Below, piece by piece: positions 19,495 through 29,911 of a DNA stretch of 64,000 nucleotides. Under the pieces are notes generated by a model. That model was not told where the DNA came from and made no database searches. It worked only from the letters and a program-made list of their open reading frames with translations. The stretch is from contig JAWKVX010000002.1 of assembly GCA_041397825.1 (NCBI GenBank), forward strand, positions 124,001 to 188,000, given 5' to 3'. The DNA is from JANNSX01 sp041397825. GTDB lineage: Bacteria; Pseudomonadota; Alphaproteobacteria; Rhizobiales; Hyphomicrobiaceae. Position 1 is the first letter of the stretch. Each line of letters opens with the position of its first letter. Position numbers and translations under genes: made by a program.

Positions 19495-20547
19495 TCACCT
19501 GGGGATGATGGCCCAATAGTCGAGATCGAGGACGACGCCCGCCTCGTAGCTGCCGTCGTCCTTGCGGCCGGGAAAGTCGCTCGCCGGCCGATCCTTGAGG
19601 GCGTAGGTCCGGATGCGGAGCGCGCCGATATCCGTGCGATCGCGGACCGCAGCAGTCTCGATGATCTCCGACCAGGCATAGAGCGTGTCGCCGGCGAAGG
19701 TCGGGGCCACGTGCCGACCGCCGTTGAGAGCGGCGACATGAAAGGCATTGGCGAGGCCGTTGAAAGAGAGCGCGCGGGCGATCGAGATGACATGGCCGCC
19801 ATAGACGATGCGCTTGCCGAACCGGCCCCGCCGCTCGGTATGGGCGTTGAAATGCACCTTTGCCGTGTTCTGGTAGAGGCGCGTGGCAAGCTGATGCTCA
19901 GCCTCCTCGATGGTCATGCCGTCGACATGGTCGATTCGCTCGCCGGCGGAATAGTCGGCGAAGCGATGTCGCTGGCCGGCGAGTCCGGCGTCGTAGTCCT
20001 TGGGGTCGAACATCGGCACCGCGCCGCCAATCAGCTCCGGCGCGACGCGCTCGGCGAGCTTCGGGACGATGGCCTCCGGCGCCGGTGCGCCGGCATCGCG
20101 CTTTCTCACCATCACCCAGCGATTATACTCCAGAACCGGCTCGCCCCGTTGATTGCGGCCGGTCGAGGCGACGTAGACCGTGCCGGTCTCGCGGTTCGAG
20201 TTCTCCTTGAGCCCGATCACTTCTGACGTCGTCCAGAGCGTGTCGCCCGGAAAGACCGGCTTCAGAAACCGGCCGCCGGCATAGCCGAGATTGGCGACGG
20301 CATTGAGCGAGACGTCGGGCACCGTCTTGCCGAAGACGACGTGGAACACGAGCAGATCGTCGGCCGGTGCGGCCGGATAGGCGATGGCCCGGGCGAAGGT
20401 CTCGGAGGATTGCGGCGCGAAGCGGCTGCCGGTCAGGGCGGTGTAGAGCGCGACATCGCCTGTCGAGAGCGTCCGGGGCGTCGCATGCCGGATCGTCTCG
20501 CCCACTCGAAAATCCTCGAAGAAGCGCCCTGGATTGGTCTTTGCCAT
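19495..20547 (-). CDS. mch: mesaconyl-CoA hydratase (MaoC-type, double hot-dog)
   Basis: 350-residue protein of two MaoC hot-dog domains, matching the beta-methylmalyl-CoA dehydratase/mesaconyl-CoA hydratase of the ethylmalonyl-CoA pathway, which lets bacteria without glyoxylate shunt grow on C2 compounds. The N-terminus AKTNPGRFFEDFRVGETI followed by HATPRTLSTGDVALYTAL is diagnostic-looking, and hydratase signatures recur (VFPGDTLW, FAGDTLYAWSEI). ATG at 20547 is chosen because conservation starts there, although the frame is open further. Other pathway genes are not adjacent. Confidence 0.78.
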   Translation of the reverse strand: MAKTNPGRFFEDFRVGETIRHATPRTLSTGDVALYTALTGSRFAPQSSETFARAIAYPAAPADDLLVFHVVFGKTVPDVSLNAVANLGYAGGRFLKPVFPGDTLWTTSEVIGLKENSNRETGTVYVASTGRNQRGEPVLEYNRWVMVRKRDAGAPAPEAIVPKLAERVAPELIGGAVPMFDPKDYDAGLAGQRHRFADYSAGERIDHVDGMTIEEAEHQLATRLYQNTAKVHFNAHTERRGRFGKRIVYGGHVISIARALSFNGLANAFHVAALNGGRHVAPTFAGDTLYAWSEIIETAAVRDRTDIGALRIRTYALKDRPASDFPGRKDDGSYEAGVVLDLDYWAIIPR

Positions 20548-20837
20548 CAGATGTCCATTGGATCGGCCCGAGGGCCAGGATCGATGGGCGTGGTCTAGAC
20601 CCTTTTGCCCTGCCGCGGAACCCGAAAGCCGGACCAGCGCCCGGACGGCGGGGAGGCGCGACCGGCCGGCCCGAGGCCGATGTCCGCCTCGCCCGGGACC
20701 CGAGGACGGAGGCGAGCGCATGCTGGTGCGGCATTCCGCCGTTTTCTCTTGCTTGGGCGCGGCCTGGGCCTTATGGAAGCGTCTCCCAAACGGTGGGTAG
20801 GACCATGGTCCTTCGCTACCACCTTGCGTATTGGTCC

Positions 20838-22089
<1,252 letters not shown>

Positions 22090-22093
<4 letters not shown>

Positions 22094-22353
22094 TCGTAGT
22101 CCGCCCACGTGTTTGACTGTTCGACGTCGTCCGGGTCTCCGCCTTCCTCCCGTGGGAGGGTCTTGAAGGCAGCGTCCAGCTCCTCGACATCCCAGATCCT
22201 TCGGCGACCTGCCAGGCGTGGGCGTGGCATGACGCCTTCGTCGACTAAACGGCGAAAAAACGTGGTCGAAAGCGACAGGTACATCGCCGCCTCGACCTCA
22301 CCGAGGCCGCGGCGGATGGGCAATCGACACTGGACGTCCGTCTTGCCGGCCAT
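22090..22353 (-). CDS. excisionase-like helix-turn-helix protein
   Basis: 87-residue DNA-binding protein of the AlpA/MerR-like (HTH_17) type. The segment GLGEVEAAMYLSLSTTFFRR is the turn helix pair, followed by PRPRLAGRRRIWDVEELDAA, the wing typical of excisionase-family proteins. Stop overlaps the integrase start by ATGA, so the two are made together. It probably controls directionality of the integrase or its expression. Confidence 0.8.
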
Positions 22354-23037
22354 GGCCAGTTCCTGTCCCGATTAACCGGGCAGAGAGCCTTGGCATTGGA
22401 AAGCCTGACCGAAAACTACTCCGCACGAATTCGTGGCATGATTCCGACCGGCGATTGGGAGTGCTACGCTTCACATTAGACTAGGTGACGAGCCGCGGCA
22501 TGCGCTTTGTCTTCGATCGCTACGGTGTTCAGCAGGCCGGCCATGACGGCGCCTTGCACCACGAGGGCAACGAGCGGCGGAGATCGAGGTTCGTCGGTCT
22601 GAGCGGATAGCCGACGTCGCGGCAGCAAAGTCTCTGGTCCGCTGGCTGCTATCTATCGTCGGCTCTCGTGCGGATCAGTCCAGCATTATTAGGACCGGTG
22701 TTGCGCCGCGGACACATTGTGCAAGAGATGCAAGAATAAAGAACTTCAGGTGCTTGGCCTTCGTTTTCTACCAATTGATCGACTGCTATTTTTTTTCCAG
22801 CGCCAACCGGCAAAATGTAAAGAGTGAGGTCGAAATGGCAGCTTTGGACCGGGGCATAGCATGCTGCCCACTGTCCCTATTTGCGCCTCTGAACGCGACG
22901 GTGGATTGGCGCAAGACGCTGAAAATCATCATTAGTGGATCTCCACCGCCAGGGAATGCCAGGAAACTCGCGCCCTCTAACTGGGGATTAGGGGTAGGTA
23001 GTTCAAATCTCCCCGCTCCGACCATTTCATAGCCGAG
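22354..23037. other. non-coding stretch behind the integrase module
   Basis: About 680 bases, less GC-rich than its surroundings, without a credible gene. Short open frames here lack ribosome sites and conserved features. Its right end holds a degenerate tRNA-Pro 3' half, listed separately. Confidence 0.5.
22976..23024 (+). repeat. remnant of a tRNA-Pro(GGG) 3' half
   Basis: The stretch folds as an anticodon arm (TCTAA-CTGGGGA-TTAGG, anticodon GGG), a 4-base variable loop, a T-arm with one mismatched pair (GGTAG-TTCAAAT-CTCCC), the acceptor strand CGCTCCG and ACCA. No 5' half with CGGAGCG exists upstream. Half-tRNAs like this usually mark an old integration end. It lies just before the stop of the 580-residue secreted protein gene. 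Confidence 0.5.
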
Positions 23038-24780
23038 CTATGGCAGGCAGAATTCCGCGATCTCGGCCTGCCGGGCGAGATAGGCCGCTTCGGTCGCACG
23101 CGGCAACACACCGCGCGAGGTCTGCTCGCAGATCGCCAGCTTTAGGGCGCTCGCACGCGTAGCTGTCCAGTCCTCACCAAGCAGACCCTTGAGCCCGTGC
23201 CGCCACTGTGCGTGCCTGAGCACGCTCGTGGCCATGTGCCGCTCCCAGGCCGCATCGCCCATTCCGCGCTCGATGCCCGTGGCGATGAGGGTTCGCTCGA
23301 GCGAGGCATCGCCGCACCGCCAGGCGAGCCACAGCGCATCCTCGAGGAAATCGTAGGCGATGCCGTAGGTGCCTTCGGGCGTGTAGGTCTTGCCCTGGGC
23401 GTCGAGCCAATCGAACGTCCGGCCGGGAATCGACGCCGGATCGGCGATCGCCTCCAGCAGCGACAGGCGGGCCCTCTGCCAGTGCAGCAGGTTGAAGGTC
23501 GTCAGGCGATAGTGCGGTGAGCGCTCCTCAAACCATGCTACCGCTTGCTCCGGCGGCACGTCGATGACGGACTTGACGGCCGCGAGCCACACCTGCCGGG
23601 TGCGCGCGAGCACCGCCCGGGCCTCGGCGTCGCGTTCCAGCATGAGGAGGGCCCGCGCCTTGGCGAGCAGCACATCGATATCGTCGGGATGGGCCACGGC
23701 GAAGCTCTCGGCGAGCGCCAGCCGCAACTCGAGGTCGTCGATCCAAGCGGCATCCTCGATGAGGCGAACCATCATGACGGCCGGGATCGATCGGGCCATC
23801 TGCGGCAGGAAAGCCAGCACCTCGGCTCTCGCCCTGCCTACGAACACCTGCCGGTCGGGCGAGTCCGGAACGTCCCCGAGCACGGTGAAGCTCTGGGCCC
23901 TTACATTGGCCACCATGCCGAAATTCGTCTGGATCGCGAGCATGACCGCAGCGACATCGGCGAGCAGGCCGAGACCGGGCTTCGTGTCGAGATCCGGCCG
24001 CTTGCCGAGTTCGCCGAGCGCGCTCAGCCCCTCGCTCGAACTGAGACGCGACAGCAGCCGGGAGTAGCGCCACAGCAGGAAGGGCTCGGTCTCGACGATC
24101 TCCGGATAGACCCGGGCGATGACGTCGAAGGTCAGCCGTGGCGAATAGCCTGCCAACTCGGCCGTCATGTCAATCTCGCCGCGGAACACGGTCGCGAACT
24201 CGTCGAAGGTCAGCCGCAAGCCCGGCTTGCCGCCGAGCGTCGGCGCCGTCTCGGCCGCGACGCCAGCTTGGTTGAATCCCTTGCGGAGGAACGACACACC
24301 GGACCAGGGGTCGGCAAAAGTAATGGTTCGCCGCGCATGGTCGATCTCCGAGACCATGGAGTAGTGGAATGTCGAGCCGTCCGAGAGAAACACCATGACG
24401 CCCGGGATCATGTGGCAGACCGCGCGCCGGCCGCCCGGCAGAATGAACACGTCCGGGCCACTCGACGTGTAGTCCGCTCCCGCATAGGCATCGGCCATGA
24501 TGAGCTGCTGGCTCTGCACGGGCCGCAGCCAAAAGGCGCGAACGATGTTGGGGATCGTCTCTCTGGCGGTCGATGCCACCTCGTCCGGCGTCGGCCCGAG
24601 GGAGGCGCTCCGCCAGAGGTCGTCGGCGTTCGATTGCATCATCGCCGTGAGCGCGGCGATGTTCTCCTTCCCGACCGCGTCGGCGAGCGTGACTGGGCAG
24701 TCGCCGGCGCGCGCCGTGGCGAGGCCGATGAGGAGGCCGGCGAGACTACTTGCGACCCACGCGCAGCGGAGCGGACTCAA
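23038..24780 (-). CDS. exported protein of unknown function with helical-repeat C-terminal part
   Basis: 580 residues with a clear Sec signal (VASSLAGLLIGLATARA, cleavage near residue 25). The first half has a Cys pair and a segment GPDVFILPGGRRAVCHMIPG ... ITFADPWSG that faintly recalls papain-like C39/transglutaminase folds, but no full catalytic triad can be assigned. The second half is alpha-helical with TPR-like stretches (LAESFAVAHPDDIDVLLAKA). Its start overlaps the end of the upstream 238-residue membrane protein gene by 35 bases, so the two act together. Function not recognised. Confidence 0.7.
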   Translation of the reverse strand: MSPLRCAWVASSLAGLLIGLATARAGDCPVTLADAVGKENIAALTAMMQSNADDLWRSASLGPTPDEVASTARETIPNIVRAFWLRPVQSQQLIMADAYAGADYTSSGPDVFILPGGRRAVCHMIPGVMVFLSDGSTFHYSMVSEIDHARRTITFADPWSGVSFLRKGFNQAGVAAETAPTLGGKPGLRLTFDEFATVFRGEIDMTAELAGYSPRLTFDVIARVYPEIVETEPFLLWRYSRLLSRLSSSEGLSALGELGKRPDLDTKPGLGLLADVAAVMLAIQTNFGMVANVRAQSFTVLGDVPDSPDRQVFVGRARAEVLAFLPQMARSIPAVMMVRLIEDAAWIDDLELRLALAESFAVAHPDDIDVLLAKARALLMLERDAEARAVLARTRQVWLAAVKSVIDVPPEQAVAWFEERSPHYRLTTFNLLHWQRARLSLLEAIADPASIPGRTFDWLDAQGKTYTPEGTYGIAYDFLEDALWLAWRCGDASLERTLIATGIERGMGDAAWERHMATSVLRHAQWRHGLKGLLGEDWTATRASALKLAICEQTSRGVLPRATEAAYLARQAEIAEFCLP

Positions 24781-25462
24781 CCTGATACTCCGTGTTGTCT
24801 GAGACGACAGTGGCGACGAACCGCACCTCGTAGATGCCCATTGCCCGCAGCCTGAGCTTCAGATCGATGGTCTCCTGCGCACCGTCGGTGCCGCCGAACC
24901 GGTAGACGAGCGGCGGATCGCTCGGCAGCAGCTCGGGAAACCTGGCACTGGCGGCTGTGTTGTCACTGCCAATGTAGGTGGCGGTGCCAGCCGTCTCGCC
25001 CTCGACAGTGACCTGAAACGTTTCCGGCCGCGCCGCCCCAAAGCCCGGTTGCGCCAGCGGGTCGACGTTGAAGGCCACCTGCGCCGGCGCTTCGAGCCGC
25101 TTGACCTTCGTGGTGAGCTTGACGACCTGGGCGATGCGATCCGGTGACTGCGCCTGGAGGACGAGGCGCACATCCGCCCCGCCGCCGAACACCTCGCCGA
25201 GATCGGTGACCTGCACGACGCCATAGCCGGGAGACGGCTTGGTCGCCTCCTTTGCAACGGTGAGCGAGACCGGCGAGACCTCCGGTCCCGGCCACAGCCA
25301 GCGTTTGAGCTCGGCGACCGACGACGGGAACTTGGAGACGGCGTTGACGCCGTTCGTGACGGTGACGACGGTCGCCAGGACAGCGACGATCACCGCGTAA
25401 AGCCGCCAATGCGGTTTCTTCTTGGGCGCATCCTGCTCGGACGTTGACGAAGGCTCTGCCAT
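24746..25462 (-). CDS. single-pass membrane protein of unknown function
   Basis: 238 residues: a short charged cytoplasmic N-terminus rich in Lys/Pro, one transmembrane helix (about residues 20-40), and a beta-rich outer part of about 190 residues with evenly spaced hydrophobic strands (VQVTDLGEVFGGGADVRLVL, IDLKLRLRAMGIYEVRFVAT), suggesting an immunoglobulin-like or adhesin-type sandwich. It precedes and overlaps the exported 580-residue protein gene. GC-rich codon use like the host's. No family recognised. Confidence 0.65.
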   Translation of the reverse strand: MAEPSSTSEQDAPKKKPHWRLYAVIVAVLATVVTVTNGVNAVSKFPSSVAELKRWLWPGPEVSPVSLTVAKEATKPSPGYGVVQVTDLGEVFGGGADVRLVLQAQSPDRIAQVVKLTTKVKRLEAPAQVAFNVDPLAQPGFGAARPETFQVTVEGETAGTATYIGSDNTAASARFPELLPSDPPLVYRFGGTDGAQETIDLKLRLRAMGIYEVRFVATVVSDNTEYQVESAPLRVGRK

Positions 25463-26102
25463 GCCCGCTCCCGATCTTCCGAGAAGGCCATCCTAGCAGA
25501 GGCGCGCTTCGTCGTCATATATCTGCTGAACGGCCAAGCGACGGCTGGGAGCCGAAACCCAGACCGACCTACTCCTGCAACGCGACCGGCTTCAACTTCT
25601 CGAACCTGTCGCCATGCCCCGGATTGGCCCAGTCGCAGCGGCCGCCGAAATCGGCACCACTATGGCCCCCACGTCAGGTCAGAGCCGAGTTATCACACGG
25701 GCTCAGCGGAGAACGGACTCTGCCGGTGACTTGTGGCAATTCGGCTATCATCGGCAAGAGGAATAACGGGCCGAGGCGTGCTGCACCCGAAGACTTTTGG
25801 CTTTGCGGCTCAGCGCCGGGCGTCACACCATGCGCATTGTTGCAAACGTCGCCGGCCGTTTCCTTCCTGTCTGACTTCTTCCGACTAGGACGGAAAGGTC
25901 ACAAGGAGGATCGCTCATACCGCGCCCTCCGCAATTACCCTTGACACATATTGTAGCTCCTGAGTAGTGCTCGATATGTTGTAAACTAGTGGCGTGTGAG
26001 TCGCGGTTCGTGTGATCTGGTCCCGACGCGACGACGGCGATCCGTGTTCAGCGGTATCCCACTCCCCGCGTGACAGGGCGACTCATCGGGGGCGGGAATA
26101 TA
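25463..26102. other. intergenic region before the autotransporter
   Basis: About 640 bases with no convincing gene; the open frames present lack ribosome sites and a protein-like composition. A consensus -35 hexamer TTGACA occurs at 25941-25946 within an AT-rich patch, but no well-spaced -10 is obvious. Confidence 0.35.
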
Positions 26103-27974
26103 ATGAGCCAATGGGACGCGCTGACAGATGTCGTTCTGACCAGCAGAACTAGCTCTCTGGGGAAAGCGCCTTCGCCATTCGACAAGAGCCAGAGAACGAC
26201 GGCGTTCTCCGGAAGGCGGTGGCGATATAAGGCATTGCTGTTGGCCACACTTTCGATCGGTCTATGTGGCACCTTTCTTGACGAAGCGCAGGCCGAGAAT
26301 ATCATTGTCAATGGAAGCTTCGAGACGGGCGACTTCACCGGTTGGGATACGATTGATCTAGCCTCTCCGTACTCGGCGCTGGCCGTGCGCACAGCCGGTC
26401 CTGCTGCTAGTCACAGTCCTGCCATTGCCCCGACGGATGGAACCTTCACGGCGGACCACGGCTTCGACGGTGGTGGACCCGGCACCATCGAGATCTCGCA
26501 GGTCGTGACGATTCCGGCTAGTGCTACCGCGGTGCTGATCTTCGATTGGCGCGCCGGGTGGAGCATATTCGGATCTCAATCGCGCACTTTCGACGTCATC
26601 GTCGAGCCTGCGGGCGGCGGGGCCCCTCTGCTGACCAGCAACATTCTCTCAACCGCCTCACCGTCTGACAACGCTGATACGGGGCCTCAAACAGCAACCG
26701 TCAATCTGAGCGCTTTTTCTGGGCAATCGGTTCGCGTGAGATTGAGCTCGTTTATCCCTGAAGACTATTCGGGTCCGGCCCATCTGCAGATCGACAACGT
26801 CGTTTTGGAGGTGACGGTCACGGAGGCGCCCGTCGATGATCCGGGCGAGGATCCGATTGCGGAAATCGACACAGGTCCTACGGATCACGAGATCGCCGAA
26901 AGAACCGGACGTGCTATCACCAATTTTGTGGCCCGCCGGGCAGATCAGATCACAGCAAACGAAGTCGAGCTAGTAGAACGGCTGAAGAACAAGAATAATG
27001 GCGGCGGTGCACCCGGTGGCGCTGTGAGCTTCACCGGCGAAGGCGGGTCGGGCTCCGGTCTCACGAACCACGTCGAATTCTCTACCTCTCTCCAGCAGAT
27101 GGTCGCCGCACGTCAGGCGAGTGAGGATAAGCAGCACAACCAGTATGGACGCATGATGGGGCTCGGTGCTGACTCGAACGGTTCTGGCACTGTGCGGAGC
27201 ATGCGATTTGACGTCTGGGCGCGTGGGACTTGGGCTGACGTCGATAGCTTCACGGCTGGTCATGGCATTGGCCTGTTCTATCTCGGGGCGGACTACAAGT
27301 TCTCCGAGAACTTCCTTCTTGGTGTTGTCACCCAGTTCGACTGGACTGATGAGAAGGACGTGGTGCAAGGTGTGGCAGGCGAGGGCAACGGCTGGCTGGC
27401 CGGCCCCTATGTTGTTATGCGGCTGCACGACAATCTCTGGCTCGATGCCAGCGCCCGTTGGGGGAAGTCGGATAACTCCGTTACACTTGCCAACGCATTT
27501 GCCTCGTCCGGCGACTACGACACCAGACGCTGGCTTGTCACCGGTACGCTCACCGGGGATTACACGGTTGGCCGCTTCAACATTGCCCCCAGTGTCGGCG
27601 TGCTCTATTTCGACGAGGATCAGGATGCCTTCGCGAACAGTCTCGGGATCTTGGTGCCCGGCCGATCCGTCACGCTCGGTCGTGTCACTTTTGGCCCGAA
27701 AGTTTCCACGGACCTGACGGCGAGCGATGGCACGATCGTCTCACCGTTTGTCTCCGTGAAAGGTTTGTGGGATTTCGAGCATGCCAAGATCGTCGATCTG
27801 ACGACCGGACTTGCAGCCGGCTCGGATGAGTTGCGCGCGCGGGTGGAAGGCGGTGCTTCCTTCCAGCTCGTCAATGGCCTGTTGATCGCCGGCGAAGGGT
27901 TCTACGACGGATTGGGAGCGGACGACTTCGAGGCTTACGGCGGCAGTGTGAACGTGGTGATGCCTCTCAATTGA
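26103..27974 (+). CDS. autotransporter with NGSFE-type N-terminal domain
   Basis: 623-residue outer-membrane protein. A long charged leader of about 45 residues precedes the hydrophobic signal core (ALLLATLSIGLCGTF, cleavage near AQA-E), as in extended autotransporter signals. Residues about 65-230 are a beta-sandwich starting NIIVNGSFETGDFTGWD, a type found in carbohydrate-binding and PEP-CTERM-type surface proteins. Residues about 345-623 form a 12-strand-like autotransporter barrel (FDVWARGTWADVD near its start), ending in a hydrophobic VNVVMPLN. ATG at 26103 is preferred to an upstream GTG. Likely an adhesin or surface binding protein (inference). Confidence 0.82.
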   Translation: MSQWDALTDVVLTSRTSSLGKAPSPFDKSQRTTAFSGRRWRYKALLLATLSIGLCGTFLDEAQAENIIVNGSFETGDFTGWDTIDLASPYSALAVRTAGPAASHSPAIAPTDGTFTADHGFDGGGPGTIEISQVVTIPASATAVLIFDWRAGWSIFGSQSRTFDVIVEPAGGGAPLLTSNILSTASPSDNADTGPQTATVNLSAFSGQSVRVRLSSFIPEDYSGPAHLQIDNVVLEVTVTEAPVDDPGEDPIAEIDTGPTDHEIAERTGRAITNFVARRADQITANEVELVERLKNKNNGGGAPGGAVSFTGEGGSGSGLTNHVEFSTSLQQMVAARQASEDKQHNQYGRMMGLGADSNGSGTVRSMRFDVWARGTWADVDSFTAGHGIGLFYLGADYKFSENFLLGVVTQFDWTDEKDVVQGVAGEGNGWLAGPYVVMRLHDNLWLDASARWGKSDNSVTLANAFASSGDYDTRRWLVTGTLTGDYTVGRFNIAPSVGVLYFDEDQDAFANSLGILVPGRSVTLGRVTFGPKVSTDLTASDGTIVSPFVSVKGLWDFEHAKIVDLTTGLAAGSDELRARVEGGASFQLVNGLLIAGEGFYDGLGADDFEAYGGSVNVVMPLN

Positions 27975-28227
27975 TTTCGCTCTCTAAACCTCCGATGGCC
28001 AATTGAGTCTGGCGGCGTGCACAACGAACACGTGTCGTTGTGCACGCGTCGACGACGACCAGGGGTGCTAAAGGCTGCTGTGGAGCGCACGAAAGAAGTC
28101 GCCTATCCAACTATTAGGGTCGTAAAGTCCGCGCTGCAGACATTGGGAGTTGGCGATGTCGGGGCGACCGCGTCGCTGGGGCGAAATCCGGGGCTCAGAG
28201 CGGAAAGCAGACAATGTGCAGGCATGA

Positions 28228-28587
28228 TCCAATGTCCGCATCCCCGAAAACGGAAGCTCTCTCGCCGGCGAAACCGCGCTGACACTGCAAGTGCACCATT
28301 ATCCGCCCGGCGCATCTAAGTGGAACAAGAACGAGCACCGCATGTTCTGCCACATCACGCAGAACCGGCGAGACCGGCCACTGACGGATCGTGTGGCCGT
28401 CGTCGAATTGATAGGCGCCACGACGATGAAGACGGCACTTTCGATCGACTGCGTGCTCGACGAGCGGACCTACAAGAAAGGCATCAAGGTTCGCGATGCC
28501 GAAATCGACGCCCTGGACATCGCAGGCGACGCATTCCATCCCGAGTGGAACTACAGGATCAAGCCACGCAAAATCGCCACATCGTAG
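28228..28587 (+). pseudogene. C-terminal remnant of an ISAzo13-family transposase
   Basis: The frame reads LTLQVHHYPPGASKWNKNEHRM..., then an ITQNRRDRPL segment, TMKTALSIDCVLDERTYKKG and FHPEWNYRI, the typical end of ISAzo13-type DDE transposases. The catalytic N-terminal two thirds are missing; an in-frame stop lies at about 28225 and the upstream 250 bases are not transposase-like. It is a dead fragment between the autotransporter and the MFS gene. Confidence 0.75.
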
Positions 28588-28641
28588 CGATTGTTGTTTG
28601 GCCTGTGCTATGCTACCATTACAATGAGCCGGATCTGAGAG

Positions 28642-29883
28642 ATGACAAACGACCTTGGCGTTTGCCGCCCGCAGCCGCGCGTATCCCACCGAAATTGGTT
28701 GTTTGTCTTAGGCGCCACGCTGATCATTCAAACAATCAACGCCTATTTGTATTTTCTCACTCCTACGCTCGCGCCTGCCATCTCTCAGATGGTCGGCATG
28801 GGTAGCGATTTCGTTGGATGGCTTGTTGCAATTGGTATTCTCGGCTCCATTGGCTTCATGCTCATCGGCACACCGATTGTGCAATGGCTTGGGCCGATGC
28901 GCGCCCTCCAGTTCGGTACGCTGCTCGGGGGATGTGGAGTTTGCCTAATGGCAGTTGGAACCCCCCTCACGCTTCTAGTTGCAAACGTTCTGATGGGAAT
29001 TGGCTACGGCCCATCCTCGCCAGCAGGCAGCGAAGTGCTGCAACGATTCACGCCTAGGGAATATCGCAACCTGGTCTTCTCTGTACGTCAAGCCGGTGTC
29101 CCTATTGCTGGATTGACAGCCGGCCTGATGCTCCCACTGATTCAAGACTATGGCGGTTGGAGTTGGGTCATCGCCACAACGTTGCTCTTGGTTGTCGCCT
29201 CAACACTAGCGGTGTCGCCACTTCGCTCAAAAGTTGATAGGGACGGTGCTTCTGGTCACCGACCCTCTTTGGGAAACATTACTCGGCTTTCCAATTTGAT
29301 GGCACCGTTCCGATCGCTCCTGGACGACGGCCTGCTGGGGTTGTCCGTGAGTGGGGCGTTGCTGGCCGTCGGGCATGGGTGTTGGACGGCCTACCTTGTC
29401 ACATGGCTCAACACGGCAGGCGATCTAACTCTCAAGGAATCTGGCGCGGCATTCGCCGTAATGCAAATCTCAAGCATCTTTGGAAGATTGGCGATGGGAG
29501 CGCTCGCCGATCGCTGGGTTTCACCTTTGATCACTTTGCGCCTCGTGGCTGTACTGTCAGCACTGGTGTCGCTGGTCGCTGGCGTCGCAGGATCTCTGGT
29601 GCAGCTCTATGGCTACATCGTGTTCTCGGTCGCAGCGGGTCTTTTTGTGTCCAGTTGGAACGGCATTCAGATTGCTGAGATTGTCCGCCGATCAAACCCT
29701 GAGCGCATAAGTGCCTCAGCATCTGGTGCGACGATCATCATGTTCATTGGACTAATAGTGGGCCCGATACTTTTCTCGGCCATTTTGCGCGAGACAGGTG
29801 ATTTCAGTGCCTGCTTTCTTGTGACCTCGATACTGACGGCCATGGCATACGGATTTTATCGAAGAACGGGTCCACCCGTCTGA
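28642..29883 (+). CDS. major facilitator superfamily transporter
   Basis: 413-residue inner-membrane permease with about twelve hydrophobic segments. The MFS inter-helix loop after TM2 is weakly kept, and the TM8-9 region FGRLAMGALADRWVSP resembles the second-half copy of the conserved loop. Resembles nitrate/nitrite- or cyanate-type and aromatic-acid MFS carriers only at the fold level; substrate unknown. Codon use is more AT-rich than the chromosomal genes. The insertion-sequence nest begins 8 bases after its stop (its target duplication abuts the gene). Confidence 0.85.
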   Translation: MTNDLGVCRPQPRVSHRNWLFVLGATLIIQTINAYLYFLTPTLAPAISQMVGMGSDFVGWLVAIGILGSIGFMLIGTPIVQWLGPMRALQFGTLLGGCGVCLMAVGTPLTLLVANVLMGIGYGPSSPAGSEVLQRFTPREYRNLVFSVRQAGVPIAGLTAGLMLPLIQDYGGWSWVIATTLLLVVASTLAVSPLRSKVDRDGASGHRPSLGNITRLSNLMAPFRSLLDDGLLGLSVSGALLAVGHGCWTAYLVTWLNTAGDLTLKESGAAFAVMQISSIFGRLAMGALADRWVSPLITLRLVAVLSALVSLVAGVAGSLVQLYGYIVFSVAAGLFVSSWNGIQIAEIVRRSNPERISASASGATIIMFIGLIVGPILFSAILRETGDFSACFLVTSILTAMAYGFYRRTGPPV

Positions 29884-29911
29884 CCATGAAGGTAACCCTC
29901 CGGTGGGCCTT

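Noticed and set aside
22754..23032. Open frame of 92 codons ending SSNLPAPTIS
   Set aside because: Its last part is the tRNA-Pro remnant read as protein; such frames are common artefacts at tRNA ends.
25444..25944. Plus-strand open frame of 166 codons before the autotransporter
   Set aside because: Starts inside the divergent membrane-protein gene, without conserved features or a start site.
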